Below the pieces are notes generated by a model. It saw nothing but the letters and a program-made list of their open reading frames with translations. It was not told the DNA's origin and made no database searches. This document shows positions 22,553 through 31,331 of a stretch of 34,417 bases of DNA, one piece after another. The position numbers and the translations under genes were made by a program. This DNA comes from a virus: positions 1-34,417 of IMG/VR virus record IMGVR_UViG_3300020469_000134. One strand, written 5' to 3'. Each line of letters begins with the position of its first letter. Position 1 is the first letter of the stretch.

Positions 22553-24906
22553 TGGTTGAGTTTAATTCACAACAAACATATACAATACTTAATAAATTAC
22601 ATGGGTACTCTGGTTCACCTCAATCAGATGAGATGGAGGCATTTATCATGTCTTCTCCTGCAGCCTCTGCTACTCTTCGTAAGTTTGATAGACACATAAA
22701 GAAAACTACATTTAAAAAATCTGGTGGTCTTATTAAAGGTTATAGTACAGGGGGTCTTGAAGAAGATAAGCCGGGATTTAATACTGGTGCTGGTCGTACT
22801 TTTATTGGTGAAGAAGGAATACAAGAAGGTCTTAATTTTAATGAAGAAGATATTATCAAAGCTGGTGTAGGTCTTGCAGATGAACAAAAAGGCATGGACA
22901 TTAACAAAGATGGTAAAGTAACTTCTGCAGATGCACTTGCCTATGCAAAAATGGATACTGCTAAAGATAAAGCAACTGAAGGTGCTGGAGTCTTAGCTAT
23001 GAAAGCTATGACAGACCCTTCAGCACTTGTAGAAAAACAAAAAGTTGATACTATAGATGTTGATGCAACTGGAACTAACTTAACAGAAACTACTTATAAT
23101 GCAGATGGTACTGTCAAAGAATATGGTGTAGGCGCAAGAAAGTCTATGACAGAAGATGAAGAAATATCTGCATCTTCAGCTAAAGCAGGTACAGCTACAG
23201 CAGGTAAAGCTTCAGCTTCTAGTACAGCTGCCCCTGAAGAAACAACTTATAATGAAGATGGTACTGTTAAAGAGCAGGGCTTTGATGTAACTACTATTGC
23301 AGATGAAGATATTGCAAAAACAAAGGCAGACATTACAGCACAGAATTTATTACTTAAAGACACTAAAGGACAGACAGGTGAAGGCTTTGAAGATGGACTT
23401 AAAACAAGGTCTATTATGGATGCTGCTACAGCAAAGGTTGACCCAGAAACAGGAAAAATTGTTACTGAGGTAAGTGACATTGATGCAGCAACAGGCACAT
23501 CTGTAGATGTAGATGCACCAGATGACAGGAAGATAAAAGAAACTACATATAATCCTGATGGTAGTGTTAAAGAACTTGGTGAAACAGTTGATCTAGACTC
23601 AATTAAAGGTAGAGCTGACAAAGCTGGTGAATATACAGAGGCAATACAAGCAGAGACAGCTAGCCCATCTGAAAAAACTTCTGTCGCATATCAAATGGGT
23701 CAGCTTACTGATAATTTTGATGCTAAGAACCCACCTCCTTGGGCTGCAGGTGCACTACGTGGTGTTATGGCACAAATGTCAGCAAGAGGTCTTAGTGCTT
23801 CCTCAATGACAGGACAAGCTCTAGTACAAGCTGCACTTGAAAGTGCATTACCTATTGCTTCTGCTGATGCAGCTACACAAGCAAAATTTGAAAGTCAGAA
23901 CTTGTCAAACAAACAAGCTCGTGCTATGCTTGCAGCAGAACAACGTGCACAGTTTTTGAACTTAGAGTTTACTCAAGACTTCCAAGCTCGTGTAACTAAT
24001 GCAGCTAAAGTATCTGAGGTAGCTAATCTAAACTTTACAGCAGAGCAACAAATTGCACTTGAAAATTCTCGTGCTGCTAATACAATGGAGCTAGCTAATT
24101 TAACTAATGAACAGGCTGTTGTTATGGGAGAGTTAGCTCAGATTGCTAACTTAGAATCAACTAATCTAAGTAATGCACAGGCTGCTGCAAAACAAAATGC
24201 TGAAGCATTTTTAGATTTAGATATGAAAGAGTTTGATAGTACTCAAGCAAACTCTGTTATAAAACATCAGACTGCTGTTCAAAGTATTTTAACAGATGCA
24301 GCACAAGAAAATGCTACAGAACAGTTTAATGCTACCAGTGAGAACCAAGGAAAGCAGTTCATTACAAACTTAAAAACTCAAGTTGCTATGGCAAATACTG
24401 CACAAGAAAATGCTATTAAGCAGACTAATGCACAGCTAGCAACTCAAGCATCTATAGCATCTGCAGCTGAAGAAACAAGAGTTGCAATAGCAAATGCAGC
24501 AGAAAAAAATGCTGTGAAAAAATATAATATGAATGTAAGTGAAGCTAGAGAAACTGCTAATGCAGCAAATGCTGTAGTTATAGCTCAAGCTAATGCAGTG
24601 TGGAGACAAAATGCAGAAACTCTAGATACAGCTGCACAAAATGATGCTAATAAAACCTATGCTCAAGAAATTACTAATCTAAATAATAAAGCTATAGATG
24701 AGATATGGCAAAGAGAACGAGACATAATGGATCAAGTTAATGAAAACAAAGAGTCTAGTAAAGACAGGGCTTTAAATGTTTTACTAGGTGATCAAGAAGT
24801 AGCAATGTTAGATTCAAAATTAGAGTTTGAAGATAATAAAAATGCAACTAGTTTTTTAACTGAGTTAGTATTTGATACTGTTACAACAGCAGCAACAGGT
24901 GCATAA
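22552..24906 (+). CDS. Large coiled-coil virion/ejection protein with Ca-binding-type loop
   Basis: A 784-aa protein, probably internal to the virion. Features in order: two GGL motifs in a linker (58-61 and 67-69); an EF-hand or dockerin-type loop D116-x-N118-x-D120-GKVT-x-x-D127; three copies of TTYNxDGTVKExG at about 180-192, 231-243 and 331-343; a conserved block at about 372-440 (PPPWAAGALRGVM, then ARGLSASSMTGQALVQAALE) that I associate with marine phage proteins; and a long C-terminal Ala/Asn/Gln-rich helical region (about 440-760) that should form an extended coiled coil. No enzyme motif is seen. Size, helicity and position just before a lysozyme and other large proteins fit a podovirus ejection protein. 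Translation is coupled to the previous gene. Confidence 0.6.
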   Translation: MVEFNSQQTYTILNKLHGYSGSPQSDEMEAFIMSSPAASATLRKFDRHIKKTTFKKSGGLIKGYSTGGLEEDKPGFNTGAGRTFIGEEGIQEGLNFNEEDIIKAGVGLADEQKGMDINKDGKVTSADALAYAKMDTAKDKATEGAGVLAMKAMTDPSALVEKQKVDTIDVDATGTNLTETTYNADGTVKEYGVGARKSMTEDEEISASSAKAGTATAGKASASSTAAPEETTYNEDGTVKEQGFDVTTIADEDIAKTKADITAQNLLLKDTKGQTGEGFEDGLKTRSIMDAATAKVDPETGKIVTEVSDIDAATGTSVDVDAPDDRKIKETTYNPDGSVKELGETVDLDSIKGRADKAGEYTEAIQAETASPSEKTSVAYQMGQLTDNFDAKNPPPWAAGALRGVMAQMSARGLSASSMTGQALVQAALESALPIASADAATQAKFESQNLSNKQARAMLAAEQRAQFLNLEFTQDFQARVTNAAKVSEVANLNFTAEQQIALENSRAANTMELANLTNEQAVVMGELAQIANLESTNLSNAQAAAKQNAEAFLDLDMKEFDSTQANSVIKHQTAVQSILTDAAQENATEQFNATSENQGKQFITNLKTQVAMANTAQENAIKQTNAQLATQASIASAAEETRVAIANAAEKNAVKKYNMNVSEARETANAANAVVIAQANAVWRQNAETLDTAAQNDANKTYAQEITNLNNKAIDEIWQRERDIMDQVNENKESSKDRALNVLLGDQEVAMLDSKLEFEDNKNATSFLTELVFDTVTTAATGA

Positions 24907-24996
24907 TAAAATTAAGCTATGCGAGTATTTTTTTTAGCAAGTATGCTTACATTTATTCCAAACAGTTTAAGTATAGAAATACATGAGGTAACAAAG

Positions 24997-25704
24997 ATGG
25001 CAACAAAATATTCTCTAGGCAGACCAAGTGCTAAAAGTCAGCTTAGTTCACTAGGCTCTTTTAGGAAACAACTATCTGATGAGATAGATGATGACTCTAC
25101 TAGTATTAATATGGATTTCTACAGAGAAAAGTTTAAAGAGGATAGTGATTCTTTAGTAAGTTTAAAAGAGACTAGGCAAGACTTATTTGATGATATAACA
25201 AAAACTAATAAAAAAATACCTATGTCTTCTAAAGCTACAACTTCTGTTGGTGGTGACGAAGAGCCATCTTCAATGTCTTTAACGTCAGGTAATATAGAAG
25301 ACTTCATAGCTGACATAGAAAAATTTAGGGCTAAAGCATACCCTGATGCTGGAAGATTATCTATTGGTTATGGAACTAAAGCTTCCAGTAAAGATGAAGT
25401 TATCACTGAAGAAGAAGCTAGAAAAAGATTAAAGATAAGTCTTTCTGAAGCTATGGGTGTTGTTAATAGAGCTAATAACAAACATAACTATGGTTTCTTA
25501 CCTCATCAAATGGATGCACTAGCAAGTTTTACTTATAATGCAGGTCAAGGAAACTTTAGTAAACTAATTGATAAAGGTAACAGAGGTATAGAAGAAATAG
25601 CAGATTCAATAGAACTATATAATCAGTCTGAAGGTAAGGTTCTTCAAGGTCTTATAGATAGACGTAAAAAAGAATATGATCTTTTTACATTAGGATATAA
25701 ATAA
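24997..25704 (+). CDS. GH24 (T4-type) lysozyme, probably virion-associated
   Basis: A muramidase that cuts the glycan strand of peptidoglycan. From the chosen start (235 aa), residues 100-235 form a GH24 domain: E108 (DIEKF) and D117 (AYPDA) are nine apart, as in T4 lysozyme, followed by LSIGYGT with Ser122 where Thr is usual, then ITEEEARKRL, DALASFTYNAGQGNF (173-187) and GLIDRRKKEYDLF near the end. The first 95 residues are a charged, Ser-rich extension with no known fold. I prefer the ATG at 24997 because GAGG lies 8 nt upstream. An in-frame ATG at 24919 would add 26 residues beginning MRVFFLASMLTFIPNSLS, which look like a signal or anchor, but it has no ribosome site. Its position among ejection proteins suggests wall opening at entry; a lysis role is also possible. 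Confidence 0.8.
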   Translation: MATKYSLGRPSAKSQLSSLGSFRKQLSDEIDDDSTSINMDFYREKFKEDSDSLVSLKETRQDLFDDITKTNKKIPMSSKATTSVGGDEEPSSMSLTSGNIEDFIADIEKFRAKAYPDAGRLSIGYGTKASSKDEVITEEEARKRLKISLSEAMGVVNRANNKHNYGFLPHQMDALASFTYNAGQGNFSKLIDKGNRGIEEIADSIELYNQSEGKVLQGLIDRRKKEYDLFTLGYK

Positions 25705-26225
25705 TGGCAAAATTTAACCCAGTAATTCCAATGCAGTCTCTTTCTAGACCAATTAAGAGTCGTAGTTTTGAGCAACCTCCTGAGATGACTCATCCAGAAG
25801 ATGCTCTACAATACCATTTAAATAGGATTAATAATGTAGAGTACTTAGATAAGGCTATGACAATACTAGAGATGGGCTTACCTTTAAACTTCTTAGTAGA
25901 TGGTATGCTACGTGGTGCAGTCATGGAAAGTAAACATGGTGTGGACATTAGTTTAATTATAAAAGAAACTTTAGTAGATTTTATAGGTGAGATAGCTGAA
26001 GTTACAGATACACCTTATCGTATGAATAACGAAGACGAGGCTGAAGTAAAAGAAAATACAGAACGATCTGTTACTAACTCTCTTGCAAGACAAAAGTTAG
26101 ATGAAAAATTAATTAAGAGTGTTCCTAAATCAATAGGTGATAGTATGATAGAGGCTGATATAGAACAGGCAGGTATGGCACAACCAGAACCTGAAGTTCA
26201 AAAAGGTCTTATGGCGAGGGTATAA
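25704..26225 (+). CDS. Hypothetical structural protein ending in KGLMARV
   Basis: A 173-aa protein of unknown function in the ejection block. Residues 30-90 are helical (ALQYHLNRINNVEYLDKAM, LEMGLPLNFLVDGMLRGAVM) with hydrophobic stretches too short and mixed to be sure membrane spans. The middle is acidic and the C-terminus reads PEVQKGLMARV, an ending I associate with short proteins in marine phages and related to the GGLM motifs of the larger proteins here. It is coupled to the lysozyme (TAATG) and ends 2 nt before the next gene. It is likely a minor virion protein or an assembly partner of the ejection proteins. Confidence 0.55.
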   Translation: MAKFNPVIPMQSLSRPIKSRSFEQPPEMTHPEDALQYHLNRINNVEYLDKAMTILEMGLPLNFLVDGMLRGAVMESKHGVDISLIIKETLVDFIGEIAEVTDTPYRMNNEDEAEVKENTERSVTNSLARQKLDEKLIKSVPKSIGDSMIEADIEQAGMAQPEPEVQKGLMARV

Positions 26226-26227
26226 AT

Positions 26228-27238
26228 ATGGCAAGAGGTTTTTGGTCAGGCGCACGAGAAGGTCTGAGTAACATTAGAAGCAGAGAAGAGGCAGCTAAGG
26301 ATAGAGCTGCAAGGCGTGAAGAGTTTATGATGAATCTTATAGAGAAAAGAAAAAGCATAGTCTTACCTGAGCTAATGGAAAGGTTAGGTCAACGTAGAGC
26401 TAAGATAAAGAAAACTCAAGCTAATGTTGAATCTTTTATGAACTATGACTTTAGTAAAGAGACAGCACTAGCTTTACATGCATCAGGTCAACTCTCTAGT
26501 ACTTTAGGTATGTTAAGCAAACTGACAGAGAAAGGTGATCTGTCGTTTACATATAAGAAAACTCTAGAAGACCTTGCTAAAAAGTATGCTAAGAATAATC
26601 CAGACAAGTTTGCAAAGATAATGCAAGCAGGTATAGCTGAAGAGACAGGTTCACAAAATAAAGAAATAGAAGCCTTGATGAATGTTATTAATTCAAATAC
26701 AGAAGAAGATATGTTAGCTGGTATGGCTGAGATAAGTTCTATGGGTAGACCTGATCCTGTTCCTGCAATACAAAGATTCATGCTTAATCCAGCCAAGATG
26801 GTTGCATTAACTCAATCTGAGATTGAAAGTATGAACGATGATATCACAGAAGGAATAGCTTCTACTACAGGTGATCAATATTTTGAATATACCCAAAATC
26901 CTGATGGTGGAGTTTATAGAACAACAAAGGATGCAGATATGGGGGTATTTTTAAGGTCACTCTTTAATGCAACTAGAAATATAGCAGAAGCTCCAACTGG
27001 AATCTACAAAGACTATAATATAAATGATGCAACTGAGTATGTGCTAGGACAATTTATGGATGACTTTAGAAATGGTATGACCGTACAAGAAGCTATACCT
27101 CAAATTAATCAAGCACTAACAAACCCTAATTACATTCTTAAATATGGAATAAAAAATGACAAGGATTCTCCACCAACTACGTTAATACCAAGTATGGAGC
27201 CAAAGCTTCCTTTCTATGGTAATAATTCAGGAGGTTAG
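26228..27238 (+). CDS. Hypothetical virion protein in ejection module
   Basis: A 336-aa protein that I do not recognise. The first 65 residues are strongly basic and helical (REGLSNIRSREEAAKDRAAR, RREEFMMNLIEKRKS), suitable for DNA or membrane contact. Residues 85-175 are helical with charged repeats. The C-terminal half is mixed, with EDMLAGMAEISSMGRPDPVP and a Pro-rich end (PPTTLIPSMEPKLPFYGNN). There is no signal peptide, membrane span or catalytic motif. It lies between the 173-aa and the 1173-aa genes behind a GAGGG site, so an internal virion protein is the best guess. Confidence 0.5.
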   Translation: MARGFWSGAREGLSNIRSREEAAKDRAARREEFMMNLIEKRKSIVLPELMERLGQRRAKIKKTQANVESFMNYDFSKETALALHASGQLSSTLGMLSKLTEKGDLSFTYKKTLEDLAKKYAKNNPDKFAKIMQAGIAEETGSQNKEIEALMNVINSNTEEDMLAGMAEISSMGRPDPVPAIQRFMLNPAKMVALTQSEIESMNDDITEGIASTTGDQYFEYTQNPDGGVYRTTKDADMGVFLRSLFNATRNIAEAPTGIYKDYNINDATEYVLGQFMDDFRNGMTVQEAIPQINQALTNPNYILKYGIKNDKDSPPTTLIPSMEPKLPFYGNNSGG

Positions 27239-27240
27239 CA

Positions 27241-30200
27241 GTGGAATATTTAAATCATGTACAAGATAAATACTTTGCGGAGCTGGTTAATCAACCGGGT
27301 TTTAAAGAAGACTTAGAAACTTTTTTTACTGGTGGTAGATACAACCATACTAAAGAAGAGTTAGAAAATCGTGGTGCAAAAGGTTTAGCAAATGACTTTG
27401 CTGAACACATGAGATTTCAATCTCAAAATGAAGTTAGTGCATTGTATGATTTTAACTATGTTAAAAACAGAGACATGCCTGAGACAGGGAAGCTAGCCTT
27501 TGGTCGCCTTATGCAAGCTTATGATATAAGTGAAGGTGGTGGTGATGGCACTTGGAGTTCTACTGCTGAAGGTGCTTGGGATTATGCAAGAGCTATAGGT
27601 TCTGCCCCTACAACTATAGCTAGTGTAGCTACGTTAGGTCTTGGACTTGGCCCAAAGATTATGGCACAAGCTGGACTTAAAGCTACACAGATGAGTTTAC
27701 GTAATACTATTTCTAATATGTTAGCTAAAGAAATGTCTAAAGAAGCTATCAAAAAAGAACTTAAAAAGAAATATACTACCCAAGGTTTAAAGGCTGCAGC
27801 TGGAACATTTGCTCTTGAAGCAGGGGTAGGTGCATACCAAGGTGCAGCTGTAGGTGAAACAAAAGAAAGACTAGCTGGACCTGAAGGTTATATCGAAGGT
27901 TTTGAATATACAAATGCTGATCTAGTTTCAGATGCAGCTATAGCAGGAACAGTGGGAACTACTATAGGTACATTAGGAAGTATCTTTGATACTAAATCCT
28001 ATAATAGAACTATTGATCTTATAACTGATGTTCAAGAAAGAGGTATGAAAGCAAAGCTTGAAGGTAGGCGAGCTGCTATAGATAAACTAACTGAGCTTGG
28101 TTCAGACCCAGATCAAGTTAGACAGTTGGCAGACCCAATCGTAGAGCTAGTCAATATACTTAGGAAGAGAGACCTTGGAACTAAAGCTCCACTTGATGCA
28201 GACTTAGTTGCAGAAGGTGACAAGATACTTAACGACATGATGAATCCTAGTGTTGATAAGTTTTTAACTCCTAGTTTACATATTGATACTGTTAGAGGTA
28301 TTACTGCAGCAGCAGCTGATCTTAAAGATGTACTTGAGATTAGACCTAATGAAAGAATCTCTTCTGCTATAATGAGAGCACTGCAACCTCAAGGTAAAAA
28401 TCAACCTCCCCTTATAACTACAATGGATTTAGACCTTATGGCTAAGAAGTATGGGTTAAGTCCTCAACAACTTTCTTACACTTGGTTAGCTGATTTATCT
28501 AAAGCCGGTGCAACACTTGGTGAAGCTGGCAGACTATCTCAACTAATGAAAAATGAACTTGGTGATCTTAATCTTTTAGCAAGAGCTGGTGTATCTACTA
28601 TTGGTGAAGCAGAGGCAGAAGGAATTATGTCTATTGCAAGACAAGGTAAACATTCTAAGCATGCTGGTGGTAAAGAGTGGTGGCTTACTGGAGCTGCAAG
28701 AACACTTGATAGAAGTCGTATTGCATTCATGACATCTCAGCTTGGTACAACAGCAGCTAACACAATAACAACTGGTGGCTTTCTTGCTATAGATATGTCA
28801 GATCAACTGTGGAAGAATGTATTTAGAAGTACAGTAGGTGTAGCAGCACCAGACGGCACTGTAAAGAGGGGTTGGATAAAAGGTAATCTATCTACCCTAA
28901 AAGGCTTAACCTTTAATAGAGGAGAAGCTGATGCCTTTGCAATGCTAATGTCAGATGAACTACCTGAAACATACAAGACACTTTTCTTAGACAGCATGAG
29001 AGCTAGTGATGTTGCTGGTGGTAATAGCTATATTGCTAGGGCATCTAGAATGGCTAACTTTTTAAATACTACAACAGACTCTTTGTATAAACAAGGAGCT
29101 ATGTATGGTTCTGTTGATAGGCAATTACGAGAGAATTTCTTTACCACAGGTGAAGGTTTTAAGGATTTAGCTGGCTTCCTTGCGGAAGGAAAGAGTCTTA
29201 CTGAACTACCCCAAGGAGTAATGGCTAAAGCTGTAGACGATGCTAAACGATTTACGTTTCAAAAGGACTACAGAAAAGATACTTCTATCTTTGGTAAAAC
29301 TGCTTCTGCTATACAAAGAATACACTACAAGTTTCCATTTGTAGTTTCGTCCTTGCTTGATATGCCTTTTCCAAGATACATGGCAAATCATTTAGAAACT
29401 ATGTATGACTATCTACCCATATTACCTCACATAACTGCTAGTGGTGGTGTTGGTAAAGTATTTAAAAAAGCTGGTGTAATTGATGACATGTTTAAAACTG
29501 GAGCTGATAGACATGCAAGAGGTTTAACAGGAGCAATGCTAGTTATGGGTGGTGTTGCTGTTGCTGCACAAAAAGAAGGTAAGATAGACTACGACAAGAT
29601 AGAAACAGAAACTAAATCTCGTGCTGATCTTAGACGTGTGCTAGGTCCATGGGCTTCTTCTGCTTTAATAGGTGACATGATCTATAGAAAAACTTCTGGC
29701 TTACCGTTAGGTCCAGACTTTTTTGAAAGTATTAAAGAAGTAATAGGTGACACAGGTTTAGTAAGTGACTTTGGTCAATTAAATGTAGACTTACTAAAAG
29801 ACATACAAGAGTCAGCTACTAAATTAGAAATGACAGAAGGTTTAGCTAAACAACTTGGTGATATAACTGCTGTGTTTAGTTATCCAACTACATCTGCCAG
29901 AGATTTACAAGGTCAAATAAACCCCGAAGCTGCTGGTAATCCTTTTACTGAAGATGCTTTAAGAGGTGTAGGAGAACCTTATAAAAACAAGAGTTTCCTT
30001 GAGGATATTGTACATAAAAATACTTATATTAATCAGGCTATAAGATTCTTACCTGATTACATGGGTAGTATGAATGTGTTAGATAATAACTCTAACTTAG
30101 ATGGTGAGCTTGACTTAAAGATATATGATTTCTTTAGCCCTTACCCAAGAGGTAGTTATAATCCAATTAACAGACAGTTTGGAATAGCCACTGAGCCACC

Positions 30201-30762
30201 AGCTACAGGATTACAAGCAGAGATAACACAGCTTGGACTAGTACCCTATAAACTAACTAGAAAAAATCCTAATCCTACTGTACATTACTTAGCTGATTTC
30301 TTAGCAGCTCGTGGTAATCCTTATGTAACTGATCCTCTCGACAAACTACCTATGTGGGAAAAGTGGGAGATATACAAATCAATTCCTTTAGAGGACAACA
30401 GGTATATGGGAAAAAGTTATATGGAATTGATTGATAATAAAGACAAGGCTTCTGCCTTAGAACAATTTATTGGTCAAGAATATAACGATGCTAATGAAGC
30501 AGCTAAAAATCTTCTCAATAAAATGGCAGAAACACCCGGTGGTAAACGTCAGTTTACAGCTTATATAAATAATACTTATATAATAAAACAAAAAGAATTA
30601 CAAGCAGTCAATAGATCATACGATGATGTATTAAAGACATACCCCAAGTTGTTCCAAGGCTATACTTCAGCTGAAAAATATCTTCAGGATGCAGATGACC
30701 TTGGAACTTATGTTGATAGAAAGCAACACATAATGAAACAGGCTCAGTCTTTACTAGACTAA
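27241..30762 (+). CDS. Very large internal virion (ejection) protein
   Basis: An 1173-aa protein, the last and largest of the plus-strand block, most likely ejected with the DNA to form part of the channel across the cell envelope. It begins with GTG, supported by GGAGG about 7 nt upstream. Two Gly/Ala-rich hydrophobic regions, at about 120-145 (APTTIASVATLGLGLGPKIM) and 762-777 (GAMLVMGGVAVAAQ), could enter membranes. The middle holds long helical segments, and the C-terminal 400 residues are richer in Tyr, Pro and Asn. I see no transglycosylase, lysozyme or polymerase motif. The terminal codons overlap the end of the minus-strand operon (stops share CTAA). Function is inferred from size, order and composition. 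Confidence 0.6.
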   Translation: MEYLNHVQDKYFAELVNQPGFKEDLETFFTGGRYNHTKEELENRGAKGLANDFAEHMRFQSQNEVSALYDFNYVKNRDMPETGKLAFGRLMQAYDISEGGGDGTWSSTAEGAWDYARAIGSAPTTIASVATLGLGLGPKIMAQAGLKATQMSLRNTISNMLAKEMSKEAIKKELKKKYTTQGLKAAAGTFALEAGVGAYQGAAVGETKERLAGPEGYIEGFEYTNADLVSDAAIAGTVGTTIGTLGSIFDTKSYNRTIDLITDVQERGMKAKLEGRRAAIDKLTELGSDPDQVRQLADPIVELVNILRKRDLGTKAPLDADLVAEGDKILNDMMNPSVDKFLTPSLHIDTVRGITAAAADLKDVLEIRPNERISSAIMRALQPQGKNQPPLITTMDLDLMAKKYGLSPQQLSYTWLADLSKAGATLGEAGRLSQLMKNELGDLNLLARAGVSTIGEAEAEGIMSIARQGKHSKHAGGKEWWLTGAARTLDRSRIAFMTSQLGTTAANTITTGGFLAIDMSDQLWKNVFRSTVGVAAPDGTVKRGWIKGNLSTLKGLTFNRGEADAFAMLMSDELPETYKTLFLDSMRASDVAGGNSYIARASRMANFLNTTTDSLYKQGAMYGSVDRQLRENFFTTGEGFKDLAGFLAEGKSLTELPQGVMAKAVDDAKRFTFQKDYRKDTSIFGKTASAIQRIHYKFPFVVSSLLDMPFPRYMANHLETMYDYLPILPHITASGGVGKVFKKAGVIDDMFKTGADRHARGLTGAMLVMGGVAVAAQKEGKIDYDKIETETKSRADLRRVLGPWASSALIGDMIYRKTSGLPLGPDFFESIKEVIGDTGLVSDFGQLNVDLLKDIQESATKLEMTEGLAKQLGDITAVFSYPTTSARDLQGQINPEAAGNPFTEDALRGVGEPYKNKSFLEDIVHKNTYINQAIRFLPDYMGSMNVLDNNSNLDGELDLKIYDFFSPYPRGSYNPINRQFGIATEPPATGLQAEITQLGLVPYKLTRKNPNPTVHYLADFLAARGNPYVTDPLDKLPMWEKWEIYKSIPLEDNRYMGKSYMELIDNKDKASALEQFIGQEYNDANEAAKNLLNKMAETPGGKRQFTAYINNTYIIKQKELQAVNRSYDDVLKTYPKLFQGYTSAEKYLQDADDLGTYVDRKQHIMKQAQSLLD

Positions 30763-30780
30763 TCCTCAAGCATTAGGTCT
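30756..30780. other. Weak hairpin at the convergent gene ends
   Basis: AGACTAAT pairs with ATTA-g-GTCT (eight pairs with one bulged G, 8-nt loop). The stop codons of both converging genes lie in its left arm. There is no T-run on either strand, so at best it is a weak bidirectional terminator or RNA end protector. Confidence 0.25.
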
Positions 30781-30959
30781 GCCCAATTATATGCCTCACG
30801 TTTTAGTTGGTCAGGTGTGTGAGACATTGCTGCTGATGTAGATAGTAATCCAGCAAGTGCTTGACCTGCTAGATACCTTCTAGCTGTTAAAGGCTTTGTA
30901 GTTTTAGGACTACGTTTCTTACTTGTGTATCTTTTTGCCTCGTTCTCTAAGCTGTTCAT
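30759..30959 (-). CDS. Small hypothetical protein, end of minus-strand operon
   Basis: A 66-aa protein with a basic, Lys/Thr/Arg-rich N-terminus (residues 9-28) and a helical C-terminal half containing YLAGQALAGLLS (29-40) and AYNWADLMLED at the end. This pattern of a helix followed by a terminal WADxxL segment occurs in many short phage proteins of unknown function. Its first 41 nt overlap the end of the upstream gene in another frame. An AAGG lies 9 nt before the ATG. Last gene of the operon. Confidence 0.6.
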   Translation of the reverse strand: MNSLENEAKRYTSKKRSPKTTKPLTARRYLAGQALAGLLSTSAAMSHTPDQLKREAYNWADLMLED

Positions 30960-31101
30960 TCAACTTTACCTTTTTTAGATTGTCAAAGTAAGCTGTGTTA
31001 AAACCAAAGCCCCAACTCCTATTGTTCGTAGTGTTAATAGGATAGGGGTTTGTTAGCTTACCCACCTTAAAAGCTCCGTACCCTTCTCTGTAAGTATTCA
31101 T
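30919..31101 (-). CDS. RMF/CrpP-like small protein (ribosome modulation factor family)
   Basis: A 60-aa basic protein whose pattern matches ribosome modulation factor: G7-Y8, G14-K15, N18-P19-Y20, R28-S29-W30, G33-F34 and A37 line up with the GY..G.(R/K)....PY....RS.W..GW..A framework of bacterial RMF. In bacteria RMF binds the 30S subunit near the anti-Shine-Dalgarno region and dimerises ribosomes in stationary phase. A phage copy could bias translation or stabilise host ribosomes. The basic tail (KKVKLNEQLRERGKKIHK) fits RNA binding. It overlaps the upstream gene by ATGA and the downstream gene by 41 nt. The family match is by eye, and short proteins give short evidence. Confidence 0.5.
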   Translation of the reverse strand: MNTYREGYGAFKVGKLTNPYPINTTNNRSWGFGFNTAYFDNLKKVKLNEQLRERGKKIHK

Positions 31102-31331
31102 TTGTATCTCTCTCCCATTGCTTCTAACATTTTGTTAAGATACCACTGTGCTTTTTTCATATCTTCTACAGGATTAGCTTTGTATCTGTGACGATGTTGA
31201 TACTTAATCATATTACCGTGACAATATGAAATGAAACCATTAAGACCTAGTATCTGTTTGATGTAATCAATGCACTCAATACCATCTTCAAGGTTATAGT
31301 GTGCAGGTTTATTTACCGGATCGAACTCCAT
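31098..31331 (-). CDS. DUF3310 protein
   Basis: A 77-aa protein with the DUF3310 pattern: NKPAHYNLEDGIECIDYI (residues 7-24), then GNMIKYQHRHRYK in the middle and EDMKKAQWYLNKML near the end. DUF3310 proteins are common in phages and usually lie among nucleotide metabolism or replication genes. Their biochemical role is not established, though the conserved His, Tyr, Glu and Lys residues suggest nucleotide binding. Here it lies between a nuclease-like gene and the RMF-like gene, coupled to both (TAATG and ATGA overlaps). Confidence 0.8.
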   Translation of the reverse strand: MEFDPVNKPAHYNLEDGIECIDYIKQILGLNGFISYCHGNMIKYQHRHRYKANPVEDMKKAQWYLNKMLEAMGERYK

